Shown: piece by piece, positions 55,509-63,961 of the stretch
How the letters are laid out: every line of letters begins with the position of its first letter
Numbering within the stretch: position 1 is the first letter of the stretch
Assembly (NCBI GenBank): GCA_026706815.1
Contig: JAPOYA010000024.1
Location: 98,530 to 162,529, forward strand
Length of the DNA stretch: 64,000 nt
Direction: 5' to 3'
Source: Acidimicrobiaceae bacterium
GTDB taxonomy: Bacteria; Actinomycetota; Acidimicrobiia; Acidimicrobiales; Aldehydirespiratoraceae
Notes under the pieces: generated by a model
The model's database searches: none
Seen by the model: only the letters and a program-made list of their open reading frames with translations
Told to the model about the DNA's origin: nothing
Program-made: the position numbers and the translations under genes

Positions 55509-57797
55509 ATGAACGCAGTTCCCGCAACCTCAGCGCTCCTCGCCGACCGAAGTTTGGTGGGCACCGATCTGTCCCGCGCCTACACCGCAGAGATCGACGT
55601 CTGGCTGGAGTCTGTCGTGGAGGGCGTTGAGGAAGTACGAGGGGTCGCACTGGCCGCGGTAGGCGGTTACGGGCGAGGCTCGCTGAGCATCGGAAGCGAC
55701 CTTGACCTGCTGCTTCTGCACAACGACTCGGGTCACGTGGCTGAGGTCGCAGAGCGGATCTGGTACCCGATCTGGGACAGCGGAATGAAGCTCGGCCATG
55801 CCGTTCGAACCATTGACGAAGCAATCGATCTGGCCGCCGACGACCTCGACACGGCCACCTCCCTGCTCGACATTCGCCTCATCGGCGGCGACGCCCGGCT
55901 TGTGGACGAACTCGCAAAAAAAGCCCGCGACCTGTGGTGTTCCAATGCAGACAAGATGCTGGGCCTTCTCGTGGAATCGGTCCGTGAACGACATGATGCA
56001 GCAGGCGAGGTGGCGTTCTTGTTGGAACCGGACCTGAAGCTTGCTCGGGGAGGACTGCGCGATATCGACTCTCTGCACTGGATCGACCAGGCAGAGCAGG
56101 GTCTGCTCGAAGCGACAGAACGCAGCGAGCTGGTTGAACCGCACCGGGTCCTGCTGTCGGCGCGGATCGAGCTCCACAGGCTGAGCGGGCAGTCCGGAAA
56201 CCAGCTTCTGCTCCAGGACCAAGATGAAGTATCGACAGCCCTCAGCTACGCGGATGCGGATGAATTGATGGCGGCGGTGGCTTCAGCGGCGCGTTCGGTC
56301 GCCTGGATCATGGATGCCGTTCTGCACCGCATCCATGTACGGTCTACCCGACGCCGCTGGCGGCCCCGGGTCAGAGAGTTCGGCCACGGCATCGAGATCG
56401 CCGATGAGACGCTGCGGTTCGGTGAGGATGCTCCAGTCGCACAAGACCCGGTCATGCCTCTGCGAGTCGCCTACATCGCTGCGAGCGAAGACGCGTTCAT
56501 TGAGCGTGGCGTGCTCGACCGCCTCGCGGTTGAGACCCCGCCGATGCCCGACCAATGGCCCGACGAGGCACGCGAGATTTTTGTTGATCTCCTGCTCCTC
56601 GGCTACGAGGCGATCCGAGTTGTCGAAGCACTCGACCAGGTTGATCTGATCTCCCGGCTGTTCCCGGAGTGGACCCCGAACCGCAACCGCCCGCAGCGCA
56701 ACGTGTACCACCGCTACACCGTTGATCGCCATCTGCTTGAAGCAGCGGCTGAAGCCGCCGCTATCGCCGACCGTGTGGAGCGCCCCGATCTATTGGTGCT
56801 CGGTGGGCTGTTCCACGACATCGGCAAGGGATACCCCGGAGACCACAGCGAGGTTGGAGTCGGGCTGACCCGAAGCATCGCCGCCCGTATGGGCTACCCC
56901 CCGGCCGATATCGAGACGTTGGGGATGCTTGTCCGTCATCATCTGTTGCTGCCCGACGTGGCATCACGACGCGATCTCGACGCTGAGGAGACGATCCGCT
57001 TCGTTGCCGAACAGATCGACTCGGTCGGGACGCTCGAGTTGCTCGGAGCGTTGACCGAGGCGGACTCGATCGCGACCAGCAAGGCTGCTTGGGGTGGTTG
57101 GAAAGCCGAGCTGGTCAAGAAGCTGGTCAACAGAACCTCTCACTTCCTCCAAACCGGCGGAACGATGCTCACCTCGCAGTTTCCGACCGAGAAGCACTAC
57201 GAGCTGTTGGCAGAGGGGACCGAATTGGTGCAGTTCGACGGCCATGAACTGACGGTGATCACCCCGGACCGTCCCGGTGCATTCTCGAGGGTGGCCGGAG
57301 CGCTGGCGTTGCACGGGGTTGAGATTCTCGGAGCTCAGCTTCACACCGAGGGGTCGCTTTCCTTGCAGGTTCTGCGCGTCGGCGGCGGCGTCGGCCTTGA
57401 TGAACGCCCCCAGCGTGTGCAGGACGACGTTCGCCTGTCTTTGGCGGGAGGTCTGGCCGTACGCGCCAGGCTGCTCAAACGAGCACGCACATATCGTTTC
57501 CAGCGTGTGACAACGGCTCGGCCCTCCGAGCCGGAGGTGATCATCGACAACGACCTGTCGTCGGATGCGACGGTCATCGAGGTGCGCGGGCCGGACTCGA
57601 TCGGACTGCTGTACCGCATCACCAGCGCCCTAGACGATCTGGACCTCGACATCCATTCGGCGAAAGTGCAGACGTTGGGCGACGATGTCGTCGACTCCTT
57701 CTACGTGCGCGGCCCCAATGGCCAGAAGATCCTCGACGACAACTACCTTGGCGAGATCGAGATTGCTGTTCTAACCGCCATCGCGTCAGACGCGTAG
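55509..57797 (+). CDS. glnD: [protein-PII] uridylyltransferase GlnD
   Basis: A 762-residue bifunctional nitrogen sensor. Nucleotidyltransferase domain with VGGYGRGSLSIGSDLDLLLL, a GlnD linker (LEPDLKLARGGLRDIDSLHW), HD hydrolase domain with YTVDRHLLE and GGLFHDIGKGYPGDHSEVG, and two C-terminal ACT domains (TVITPDRPGAFSRVAGAL and VRGPDSIGLLYRITSAL). It modifies PII proteins according to glutamine. No glnB or amtB neighbour is present here. Confidence 0.94.
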   Translation: MNAVPATSALLADRSLVGTDLSRAYTAEIDVWLESVVEGVEEVRGVALAAVGGYGRGSLSIGSDLDLLLLHNDSGHVAEVAERIWYPIWDSGMKLGHAVRTIDEAIDLAADDLDTATSLLDIRLIGGDARLVDELAKKARDLWCSNADKMLGLLVESVRERHDAAGEVAFLLEPDLKLARGGLRDIDSLHWIDQAEQGLLEATERSELVEPHRVLLSARIELHRLSGQSGNQLLLQDQDEVSTALSYADADELMAAVASAARSVAWIMDAVLHRIHVRSTRRRWRPRVREFGHGIEIADETLRFGEDAPVAQDPVMPLRVAYIAASEDAFIERGVLDRLAVETPPMPDQWPDEAREIFVDLLLLGYEAIRVVEALDQVDLISRLFPEWTPNRNRPQRNVYHRYTVDRHLLEAAAEAAAIADRVERPDLLVLGGLFHDIGKGYPGDHSEVGVGLTRSIAARMGYPPADIETLGMLVRHHLLLPDVASRRDLDAEETIRFVAEQIDSVGTLELLGALTEADSIATSKAAWGGWKAELVKKLVNRTSHFLQTGGTMLTSQFPTEKHYELLAEGTELVQFDGHELTVITPDRPGAFSRVAGALALHGVEILGAQLHTEGSLSLQVLRVGGGVGLDERPQRVQDDVRLSLAGGLAVRARLLKRARTYRFQRVTTARPSEPEVIIDNDLSSDATVIEVRGPDSIGLLYRITSALDDLDLDIHSAKVQTLGDDVVDSFYVRGPNGQKILDDNYLGEIEIAVLTAIASDA

Positions 57798-57806
57798 GGT
57801 TGTGAC

Positions 57807-58493
57807 ATGAGTGTCCGCCGAGCCGATGAGCGTGTACTTCTGCGTTGGGCGGAGGCGTTGTCGGCGACTGCTCGAACGGGTCTGGGGTTCACCGACAACC
57901 TCTATGAACGCGAACGGTTCAAAGAAGTGCTGGCGGTGGCTGCGGACATTCGGTCTCATGTCGAAGGCGGGTTTCATCCAGAGGAACAGGTTCAAGAGTG
58001 GCTCGACCGGACCGGTTCGGGGGTGGCGGGCTACGTCACCCCGAAGATCACCGTCGGTGCGGTGGTCGGCAACGAACGCAACGAGATGTTGATGATTCAG
58101 CGGGCCGATTCCGGAGTTTGGCTCTACCCGACAGGTTGGGCTGACGTCGGCTACTCGCCGGCGGAGATCGTGGTCAAGGAGGTCTACGAGGAGACCGGGA
58201 TCGAGTGCGAGGTGATCCGCCCGATATCGATCCTCGACGGGCAGCGCCGTGCGTTCACCCGTATCCCCCTTGTGGCGCTGGTGTTTCACTGCCGTGCGAT
58301 CGGGGGCGAGCTTCGTCCGCATCCGCTGGAGTGCCTCGACGTCGGATTTTTCGCCCGGGATGCTCTTCCCGAGGCGACGGTGAACCCGGACTGGTGGGCC
58401 GATCACGCTTTTGCGGCGATCCGCGGCGAGGACGTCAAGGTCCAGTTCGACGCTCCGCGCAACCCACCCTGGCGCGGCGATCCCGAGTCATGA
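57807..58493 (+). CDS. NUDIX hydrolase
   Basis: A 228-residue protein. A helical N-terminal domain (ERVLLRWAEALSATARTGLGF) of the kind found in Nudix proteins acting on ADP-ribose-like or nucleoside diphosphate substrates precedes the Nudix fold. The box is degenerate at its start but keeps the core: GWADVGYSPAEIVVKEVYEETGI. ATG 57807 lies nine bases after glnD. Confidence 0.88.
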   Translation: MSVRRADERVLLRWAEALSATARTGLGFTDNLYERERFKEVLAVAADIRSHVEGGFHPEEQVQEWLDRTGSGVAGYVTPKITVGAVVGNERNEMLMIQRADSGVWLYPTGWADVGYSPAEIVVKEVYEETGIECEVIRPISILDGQRRAFTRIPLVALVFHCRAIGGELRPHPLECLDVGFFARDALPEATVNPDWWADHAFAAIRGEDVKVQFDAPRNPPWRGDPES

Positions 58494-58520
58494 GTTCTGT
58501 TGCGAGCACTGTGAGGTCCT

Positions 58521-59336
58521 ATGCCGTCCACCGTTGATCACGGAACCACCCGCGACGGCCTGATTCAGATGCGCCGCCGTTGGCAGCCTGCCGGTCAGGC
58601 GCGGGCAGCTGTCCTGCTGCTGCACGGGATAGCCGAACACAGCGGGCGCTACGGGCATGTGGGGGACCGTTTCGCTGCCGCCGGTTTCGACACGGTTGCC
58701 ATTGACCACCGCGGCTACGGTCGAACCGGGGGTTGTCGGGGTCATTGCGACTCTTGGTCTCAGTTCTCCGATGATGTGCAGGACCAGCTGTTCGAGGTTC
58801 GCAAACTTGGTTTGCCTACCGTCCTTCTGGGGCATTCTCTCGGCGGGTTGATGGCCACTCGCTATGTCGTCGACGAACGGCCCCAGCCCGATCTCCTGGT
58901 GCTTTCGGGTCCTGCGCTCGGAGTCGAGATCCCGCGTCATCTGCGACTGGCGGCACGGATATTGGGACGGTTGGCGCCGCTGCTGGAGATAAAGGAGGAA
59001 GGCGATCCGTCGCTGTTGTCGTCCGATCCCAGAGTCGGGGAGGTCTTCTACGCCGATCCGCTGCGGGTTCCCAACCCGACAGCGCGCATGGGCTTGGAGG
59101 CCCTGCGCGCCATCTCCGCGGCAAGAGCGAACATCGAGCGAGTGACAATGCCGACCCTGGTGCTTCATGGCGGCGATGACCGTTTGGTGCCCGCGGAGGC
59201 TTCGGAGATCTTCGAGACGCTTCCCAATGTGAAGAGAATCGTCTATCCAGGGCTTCGCCACGAGGTGTTCAATGAACCCAGCGGTTCGCAAGTCATCGAC
59301 GAAGTGATCGCCTGGATCAACGCCCACCTCCCGTAG
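58521..59336 (+). CDS. alpha/beta hydrolase, monoacylglycerol-lipase type
   Basis: A 271-residue hydrolase of the Hydrolase_4 family. Oxyanion segment LLLHGIAEHSGRYGHVGDR, HRGYGRTGG, nucleophile elbow LLGHSLGGLMATR, acid in LHGGDDRLVP and His in YPGLRHEVFNEP. This is the pattern of lysophospholipase/monoacylglycerol lipases. Probably cytoplasmic; no signal peptide. Confidence 0.9.
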   Translation: MPSTVDHGTTRDGLIQMRRRWQPAGQARAAVLLLHGIAEHSGRYGHVGDRFAAAGFDTVAIDHRGYGRTGGCRGHCDSWSQFSDDVQDQLFEVRKLGLPTVLLGHSLGGLMATRYVVDERPQPDLLVLSGPALGVEIPRHLRLAARILGRLAPLLEIKEEGDPSLLSSDPRVGEVFYADPLRVPNPTARMGLEALRAISAARANIERVTMPTLVLHGGDDRLVPAEASEIFETLPNVKRIVYPGLRHEVFNEPSGSQVIDEVIAWINAHLP

Positions 59337-59396
59337 CGGGCATGTGTGACGACTGCCCTATCGGCGCACACAGGTGCGGGACGGTACGCTCAACCT

Positions 59397-59837
59397 ATGC
59401 GACTACAACTGGCACTGAACGTGGACGACATCGACGAAGCAGTCGACTTCTACTCGCGGATGTTCGGGACCGAACCCTCCAAGCGGCGAGACGGTTACGC
59501 CAACTTCGCGATCGACGAGCCACCGCTGAAGCTCGTCCTGTTCGAAAACTCCGGTGAGGGCGGGACGATCAACCATCTCGGCGTCGAAACCGAGACAACT
59601 GAGGAGGTCTTCTCGGCGCAGCAGCGTCTTGCGGCTTCCGGGCTGCGTACCACGGGCGTCGACGAGACCATGTGCTGCTTCGCCGACAAGACAGAGACCT
59701 GGGTCAAAGACACCGAGGGCATCGAGTGGGAGTGGTACGTCAAATCCGGCGACAACGAGGTACGCGAGAACATCGTGGTAGCAAACCCTGTCGCTGTTGA
59801 CAGCGGCGATTCGTCGTCTTGCTGCGCTGTCGCTTAG
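59397..59837 (+). CDS. CadI/ArsI-like glyoxalase-fold protein
   Basis: A 146-residue vicinal-oxygen-chelate protein close to mycobacterial CadI and the C-As lyase ArsI. It starts LQLALNVDDIDEAVDFYSRMF, then YANFAIDEPPLKLVLFE, NHLGVE (metal His60), the vicinal cysteine pair Cys93-Cys94 in ETMCCFADKTETWV, and Glu112 in EWEWYVKSG. The cysteine pair binds trivalent arsenicals in ArsI. A second Cys-Cys pair sits at the C-terminus. ATG 59397 chosen over the frame extension. No ars regulator or pump is adjacent. Confidence 0.85.
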   Translation: MRLQLALNVDDIDEAVDFYSRMFGTEPSKRRDGYANFAIDEPPLKLVLFENSGEGGTINHLGVETETTEEVFSAQQRLAASGLRTTGVDETMCCFADKTETWVKDTEGIEWEWYVKSGDNEVRENIVVANPVAVDSGDSSSCCAVA

Positions 59838-59908
59838 CTGGTTCCTAATTGCTGCCTAGTTGGCGGCTGTTCGCAGTCGATGTGCTGAAGAACAAGCAGT
59901 CGCACGGG

Positions 59909-60814
59909 TCAGTCGTTGTCGCGCAGGAACTGTTCGACTTCGGCTAGGAGGGTCTCGGGGTCGTCGCTCAGATCGGGGTCGAGGTCGGCGTCGAATGGAG
60001 CGTTGCCGTCCCAGGCCTCCTCGAGGTCAGCAACGTAGCCGGCGGTTTCTTCGTCTTCCGCCACCAACTCGTTGACTTGGCGTTCATAAGTCGCCGCGGC
60101 GATTTCCAGATCGGTCGCGAACACCGACGTGCCGAGCAATTCCGACACCCGCTGCACCAGCGCGAGCCCGGCTTTGGGCGACGGCGCCCCCGGAACATAG
60201 CTCGGAACTGCCGACCACAATGAAGCAGTCGGCAGTCCTGCTTCACGGCACTGGGTGGCGAGTACCCCGACGATTCCTGTCGGCCCTTCGTAGCTCGACG
60301 GGGCCAGATCGAGCCTGTCCCTGCTTTGCTCGTCGTCGCTCGCGCCGTAGACCTCGACCGGGCGACTGTGCGGTACGTCGGCCAGCAGCGCCCCCAGAGT
60401 GATGACCTGGCTGACCTCAAGCATCCGGGCGGTTTCTATGACTTGGTTGCAGAAGGTGCGCCAGCGCAATTGTGGTTCGAGTCCCAGCAGAACCACCGCG
60501 TCCTGCTCGCTGTCGCGAACGACACAGGAACGGAAAAGGTTGGTTGGCCAGGTTAAAGAGCGCCGCCGCTGGTGGTCGAGCTGCACCAGCGGACGGCTTG
60601 TGGTGAAGTCGTAGAAGTGCTCGGCGTCGATCTCGGCCAGAGCCGTGCCCTTCCATCTGTCGGCGAAGTGCCGAGCGGCGATAGAGGCGGCGTCACCTGC
60701 GTCGTTCCAGCCCTCAAAAGCGGTGATCAGCACCGGTGACCTGAGTTTCGGAAGGCTGGTCAACCAGTTGATATGAGCCGGGGAACTAGCGGAACTCGCC
60801 ACGCCATAGACCAT
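59909..60814 (-). CDS. PAC2-family protein
   Basis: A 301-residue protein of the PAC2 (proteasome assembly chaperone-like, DUF75) family: LITAFEGWNDAGDAASIAARHF, FYDFTTSRPLVQLD, LLGLEPQLRWRTF, ITLGALLADVPHSRPV and VPSYVPGAPSPKAGLAL are the actinobacterial signatures. The C-terminus is acidic. The function in bacteria is unknown. The true start may be a few codons inside. Confidence 0.88.
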   Translation of the reverse strand: MVYGVASSASSPAHINWLTSLPKLRSPVLITAFEGWNDAGDAASIAARHFADRWKGTALAEIDAEHFYDFTTSRPLVQLDHQRRRSLTWPTNLFRSCVVRDSEQDAVVLLGLEPQLRWRTFCNQVIETARMLEVSQVITLGALLADVPHSRPVEVYGASDDEQSRDRLDLAPSSYEGPTGIVGVLATQCREAGLPTASLWSAVPSYVPGAPSPKAGLALVQRVSELLGTSVFATDLEIAAATYERQVNELVAEDEETAGYVADLEEAWDGNAPFDADLDPDLSDDPETLLAEVEQFLRDND

Positions 60815-60839
60815 ATCTGAGAGATTGATTCACGCGCTG

Positions 60840-61268
60840 TTACGGACTGAAGCGATAGACGTTGGTTTCACGCTTGGAGAACCCCATCCGCTGGTACAGG
60901 CGGTTGGCTTCCTCTCTTGAAGGCCGAGAGGTCAGATCGACCGAAACGGCGCCGGCGGCGAGTGCATGTTCGATCGCGGCTTCGTTCAGGCTGCGGCCGA
61001 CACCGCAGCCGCGGGCGCCTTCGTCGACGACGACATCCTCTATCCAGGCCCGTATTCCCGTGGGGATGCGAAAGAGCACGAGCGTGAGCGTTCCGACCAC
61101 GCCGCTGTGGTCGCGGGCGATCAGCAGCGTCACAGCATCGGAGTCGACGATCTCCTGCAGAGCCGAGGCTGACGGCGGCGGGTTGGATCTTGAGAGTTGA
61201 GGCACGAGGCGCGCCATTGCCTCAACGAGTTCGGTGGTCACCTCGGTTGCTTCGTAGATCTCAACCAC
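60840..61268 (-). CDS. GNAT-family N-acetyltransferase
   Basis: A 142-residue acetyltransferase: GVVGTLTLVLFRIPTGIRAWIEDVVVDEGARGCGVGRSL (read as adjoining segments) contains the acetyl-CoA loop RGCGVGRSL; LYQRMGFSKRETNVYRF closes the fold. Substrate unknown. GTG start on complement 61268. Confidence 0.88.
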   Translation of the reverse strand: MVEIYEATEVTTELVEAMARLVPQLSRSNPPPSASALQEIVDSDAVTLLIARDHSGVVGTLTLVLFRIPTGIRAWIEDVVVDEGARGCGVGRSLNEAAIEHALAAGAVSVDLTSRPSREEANRLYQRMGFSKRETNVYRFSP

Positions 61269-61328
61269 GACAGACCTTCCGTTTCAACACACCTTGAAGC
61301 GTATGCGCTCCTTGTCTGTCGCGGCTGT

Positions 61329-61871
61329 CTAGCCGCCGGGGCGCTCGGTTGTTCTCCGGCGGGATATCTGCCGGATCAGGCCCTCCTGCACGACGTTGGC
61401 GATCAGACGACCGTCGTGGGTGAATACTCTCCCGACGGCGAGTCCCCTCGCCCCAGTCGAGGCGGGTGTGTACTGGTCGTACAGCAGCCATTCGTCTGCT
61501 CGGAACTCTCCGTGGAACCACATGGCGTGGTCGAGGCTCGCCAGTTGAATATCGCCTACTTCGGAATTGGTTCCATGAGGAAGCAGGGTCATGTCGGACG
61601 CGTAAGTCAACAGACAGGTATGGAGCACTTGATCGTCGGGCAGGCTCCCATCAGCTCGAAACCACACCTGCTGCACCGGCGGAAGGGGCTCTGTGCGATG
61701 GAACGGGCTGGCGGTGACGTAACGAATGTCGACAGGACGGCCGATACCGGCGAACGGGTCCGGTATGCCCTGAGCCCGATAACGCTCCGCTCGTGTGGGC
61801 AGAGAATCAGCGGGCACCACGTCGGGCATTGAGTCGGCGAACTCCAGGCCGGGCTCGACGATCTGCTCAGA
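61329..61871 (-). pseudogene. truncated acyl-CoA thioesterase II (TesB-like)
   Basis: About 170 residues of the C-terminal hot-dog domain of TesB are present: FRADGSLPDDQVLHTCLLTYASD, LASLDHAMWFHGEFRADEWLLYD and GRVFTHDGRLIANVVQEGLIR. The frame continues upstream of the first ATG (61829) as EPGLEFADS but meets a stop at about 61875. The N-terminal hot-dog domain, roughly 110 residues, is missing. The break coincides with the start of recombinase sequence on the other strand, so the gene was cut by an integration or deletion. Confidence 0.82.
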
Positions 61872-62357
61872 CGCTCAGAGACAGCAGTTTTGTTGTGGTC
61901 CGATCTTGAGGTGGACCCGGACGGATCCGCGACCGTAGCAATTCGGCGCTCGAAGACTGACCAAGAAGGCCGTGGTGCCAACCAGTATCTGGGCGTTTCG
62001 ACCGTTGAACGGATTGTTCTGTGGGCGAAAGTTTGCGGCTACGACGAACCGCCAGTCGACGAAACCTCGATGTTCTGTCGGGTGGCCCGTGGAGATCACA
62101 TTCGATTGCGTACGCCTTTGAGTGCGAGTGCAGTGAGTCAGATCGTCTCCCGACGCGCGGCAGCGGTCGGCGTCAAAGGGGCTACCAGCCACAGCCTGCG
62201 CGTTGGTTCGGCTATTTCGCTGGTGCGCGCGGGCGCGTCCCTGGTTGACCTTCAACATGTGGGCCGGTGGAAGTCGCCGCAGATGCCCGCCACTTACGTT
62301 CGCGGAGAACTTGCGCGGCGAGGCGCTGTTGCCCGGCTCCGCTATGGCGCAGTCTAG
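61850..62357 (+). pseudogene. C-terminal fragment of a tyrosine recombinase/phage integrase
   Basis: The frame, open from about 61850, reads DLLRRSETAVLLWSDLEVD (catalytic Arg region), TVAIRRSKTDQEG, then HSLRVGSAISLVRAG (His/Arg box), LQHVGRWKS and the catalytic Tyr in TYVRGE. The N-terminal core-binding domain is missing, and sequence to the left belongs to the broken tesB. A TTG at 61890 could start 155 residues, but activity is unlikely. It marks a former mobile element. Confidence 0.85.
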
Positions 62358-62632
62358 TTCTGGCATCTAGGTGTACTGCTCCCTCATGCCGACCGAGATC
62401 GAACCGGTCGTTTTGACCAAGTCAGATTGATGCTTGACAGGCGCAGTTTCGTCGGTTAAACCGATTACCGTTGATAACTGACGTAATCAGCGGTAACCGG
62501 CTGATTACTTACTCTGCTGCTGTCGCAGCATGATAAGTCGCGTTCGATTGCATCGTGTGAGTGCTTCCGCTAAGGTTCGGACTGTCCGAGCGTTTGGTGC
62601 CGACCACTACCATATGAGGGAGAATTCAGCCC
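62358..62632 (+). promoter_or_regulatory. intergenic region with promoter-like elements and palindromes
   Basis: No gene is seen in these 275 bases. A promoter-like TTGACA (62434-62439) is followed after 16-17 bases by TTAAAC. A second pair, TTGCAT (62548-62553), 17 bases, TAAGGT (62571-62576), lies nearer the next gene. Between them are several GATTAC/GTAATC boxes, including the palindrome at 62483-62508. Confidence 0.45.
62483..62508. repeat. 9-bp inverted repeat GTAATCAGC / GCTGATTAC
   Basis: A perfect 9-bp inverted repeat (62483-62491 and 62500-62508) with the 8-base loop GGTAACCG, itself nearly palindromic. It could be an operator, a recombination half-site pair or an RNA hairpin in the leader of the next gene. 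No T run follows, so it is not a typical terminator. Confidence 0.75.
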
Positions 62633-62926
62633 ATGACCTCTAATGAGCAATCCACCACTACAACCCGTGTGACTAGGAAACTGAACCAGGCCTTAGGGTC
62701 TGTGATGTTTCATCCCATCCTCCAAGCCGTGGTTGCGTTCTTTTTCTTGTTCGGTGCTGCTCTGGCTCTAATGACTAACCCCATCACGGTGTTCACCGTG
62801 TTTATGTCGGCATTGTGCGCAGTAATCGGATGGCGATTTGCAGCTGTCGCCCGTCGCAGACTGGTTGAGCGTTACTCTTCTAGCCGTCGCTCGGACAAGG
62901 AATCTTTCGGCCTATCTCAGCGCTGA
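62633..62926 (+). CDS. small two-helix membrane protein, 97 residues
   Basis: Hydrophilic Thr-rich N-terminus, then hydrophobic segments VVAFFFLFGAALALMTN and VFTVFMSALCAVIGW, and a basic Arg/Ser-rich tail. Not recognised. A possible ribosome binding site (GAGGGAGAA) lies upstream of ATG 62633. It overlaps the end of the opposite gene by 47 bases. Confidence 0.65.
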   Translation: MTSNEQSTTTTRVTRKLNQALGSVMFHPILQAVVAFFFLFGAALALMTNPITVFTVFMSALCAVIGWRFAAVARRRLVERYSSSRRSDKESFGLSQR

Positions 62927-63932
62927 GCGCCGCGCACAAAGCCATCGGCTCGGTAGCAGAGAGATTGGCTATCGCGGCGCTGCGGAATTCGGCTTCGGTA
63001 GCTGGTCGGCCTAGGTCAAAAAGGTCGCCGTGCAATTCAAGGCCTCCGGGTGGCGCGGGGCAATCCCCCGCATCTACCCAAGCGTGCAACGCGTTGTGAT
63101 AAGTCGCTACGTCAGCGAGATACTGTGCGGCTTCGGTGTCTATGACAACCGACTCGCCATCGTCCGCCATTAGCTGAGCAAGGCTCTCGCTGCTAGTTGC
63201 CATCGTGCGGCCCGCCACTCTAGCGGCCGCGTCGATCCCGTCACAATCGACGGCGGTTGAGTCGATGCCACCACTGCACCCCGCGGCTAACACGACGACG
63301 ACAACGCAACCCCACAAGGTTGAAGGCCGGGTGATCATGGGAATACCCAAAAACTGGACCCGCGACAGCCCGCGCATGTACGACGCAACACACTGAACTT
63401 GCAAACCAGGAATCACCACGGCCAGAGGCTTGCTACCCACTTCCAAACTAACGTACAAGCCCAGTATCCAGCCGCAACTTTGTGTCGCCGCACTACCCAC
63501 AGACGCAGCCGATGAAACCCCACCGGTACCGACAGCCGATGCTCCATTGGCCGCCGCCACAGCAGTGCTGGATATCCACACACACGACAAGTCTCTTACC
63601 CACTCACCAGAAGGTGCCGCTGTAGTGGTTGGTGGGGGGTGGTAGGGGACGGTTCGGCATACCCGTGTCCAAACAGGCCCATAAACTGGTGTTCGCACCT
63701 GTTGGTAACCTGTCGATGCCTGTCCCGGTCGGGAAACTGGATTCCAAACCCAAGTCGTTTCGTAGTGGGTTATCCCTTGGACGTACTCATATCCGCATTG
63801 CTGTCTTGTTTGAGTGTCCGCGGAGGCGGTCTCTGAGCCAACTAGCGGAATGCCTGGGCCGATTGGTGCTAGCGCCAACGACATGGCGACAACGACCGCT
63901 GCGAGCGGAACGGCCAAGATCTTCCGGAACAT
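62880..63932 (-). CDS. secreted-protein frame with an internal lipoprotein signal
   Basis: A 350-codon frame with ribosome binding site AAGGAG before ATG 63932. Residues 1-40 are a Sec signal peptide (FRKILAVPLAAVVVAMSLAL). A Cys-containing extracytoplasmic part with a Pro/Thr linker follows. At residue 199 a second signal begins: MITRPSTLWGCVVVVVLAAGC is a lipoprotein signal with lipobox LAAGC, and 130 residues with several cysteines follow. The likely reality is two genes, the second from ATG complement 63338 to 62880, with no stop between them, or an in-frame fusion. Neither domain is recognised. Confidence 0.6.
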   Translation of the reverse strand: MFRKILAVPLAAVVVAMSLALAPIGPGIPLVGSETASADTQTRQQCGYEYVQGITHYETTWVWNPVSRPGQASTGYQQVRTPVYGPVWTRVCRTVPYHPPPTTTAAPSGEWVRDLSCVWISSTAVAAANGASAVGTGGVSSAASVGSAATQSCGWILGLYVSLEVGSKPLAVVIPGLQVQCVASYMRGLSRVQFLGIPMITRPSTLWGCVVVVVLAAGCSGGIDSTAVDCDGIDAAARVAGRTMATSSESLAQLMADDGESVVIDTEAAQYLADVATYHNALHAWVDAGDCPAPPGGLELHGDLFDLGRPATEAEFRSAAIANLSATEPMALCAALSAEIGRKIPCPSDG

Positions 63933-63944
63933 GAATTTCTCCTT

Positions 63945-63961
63945 TGATTACGTCAGTAATC
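63945..63961 (-). promoter_or_regulatory. palindromic motif GATTACTGACGTAATC upstream of the secreted-protein gene
   Basis: On the minus strand GATTACTGACGTAATC is a dyad located 13 bases before the ATG at 63932. A copy with one mismatch, GATAACTGACGTAATC, occurs in the same orientation relative to its gene at 62473-62488, upstream of the small membrane protein. The shared motif suggests a common regulator or recombination site. Confidence 0.5.
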
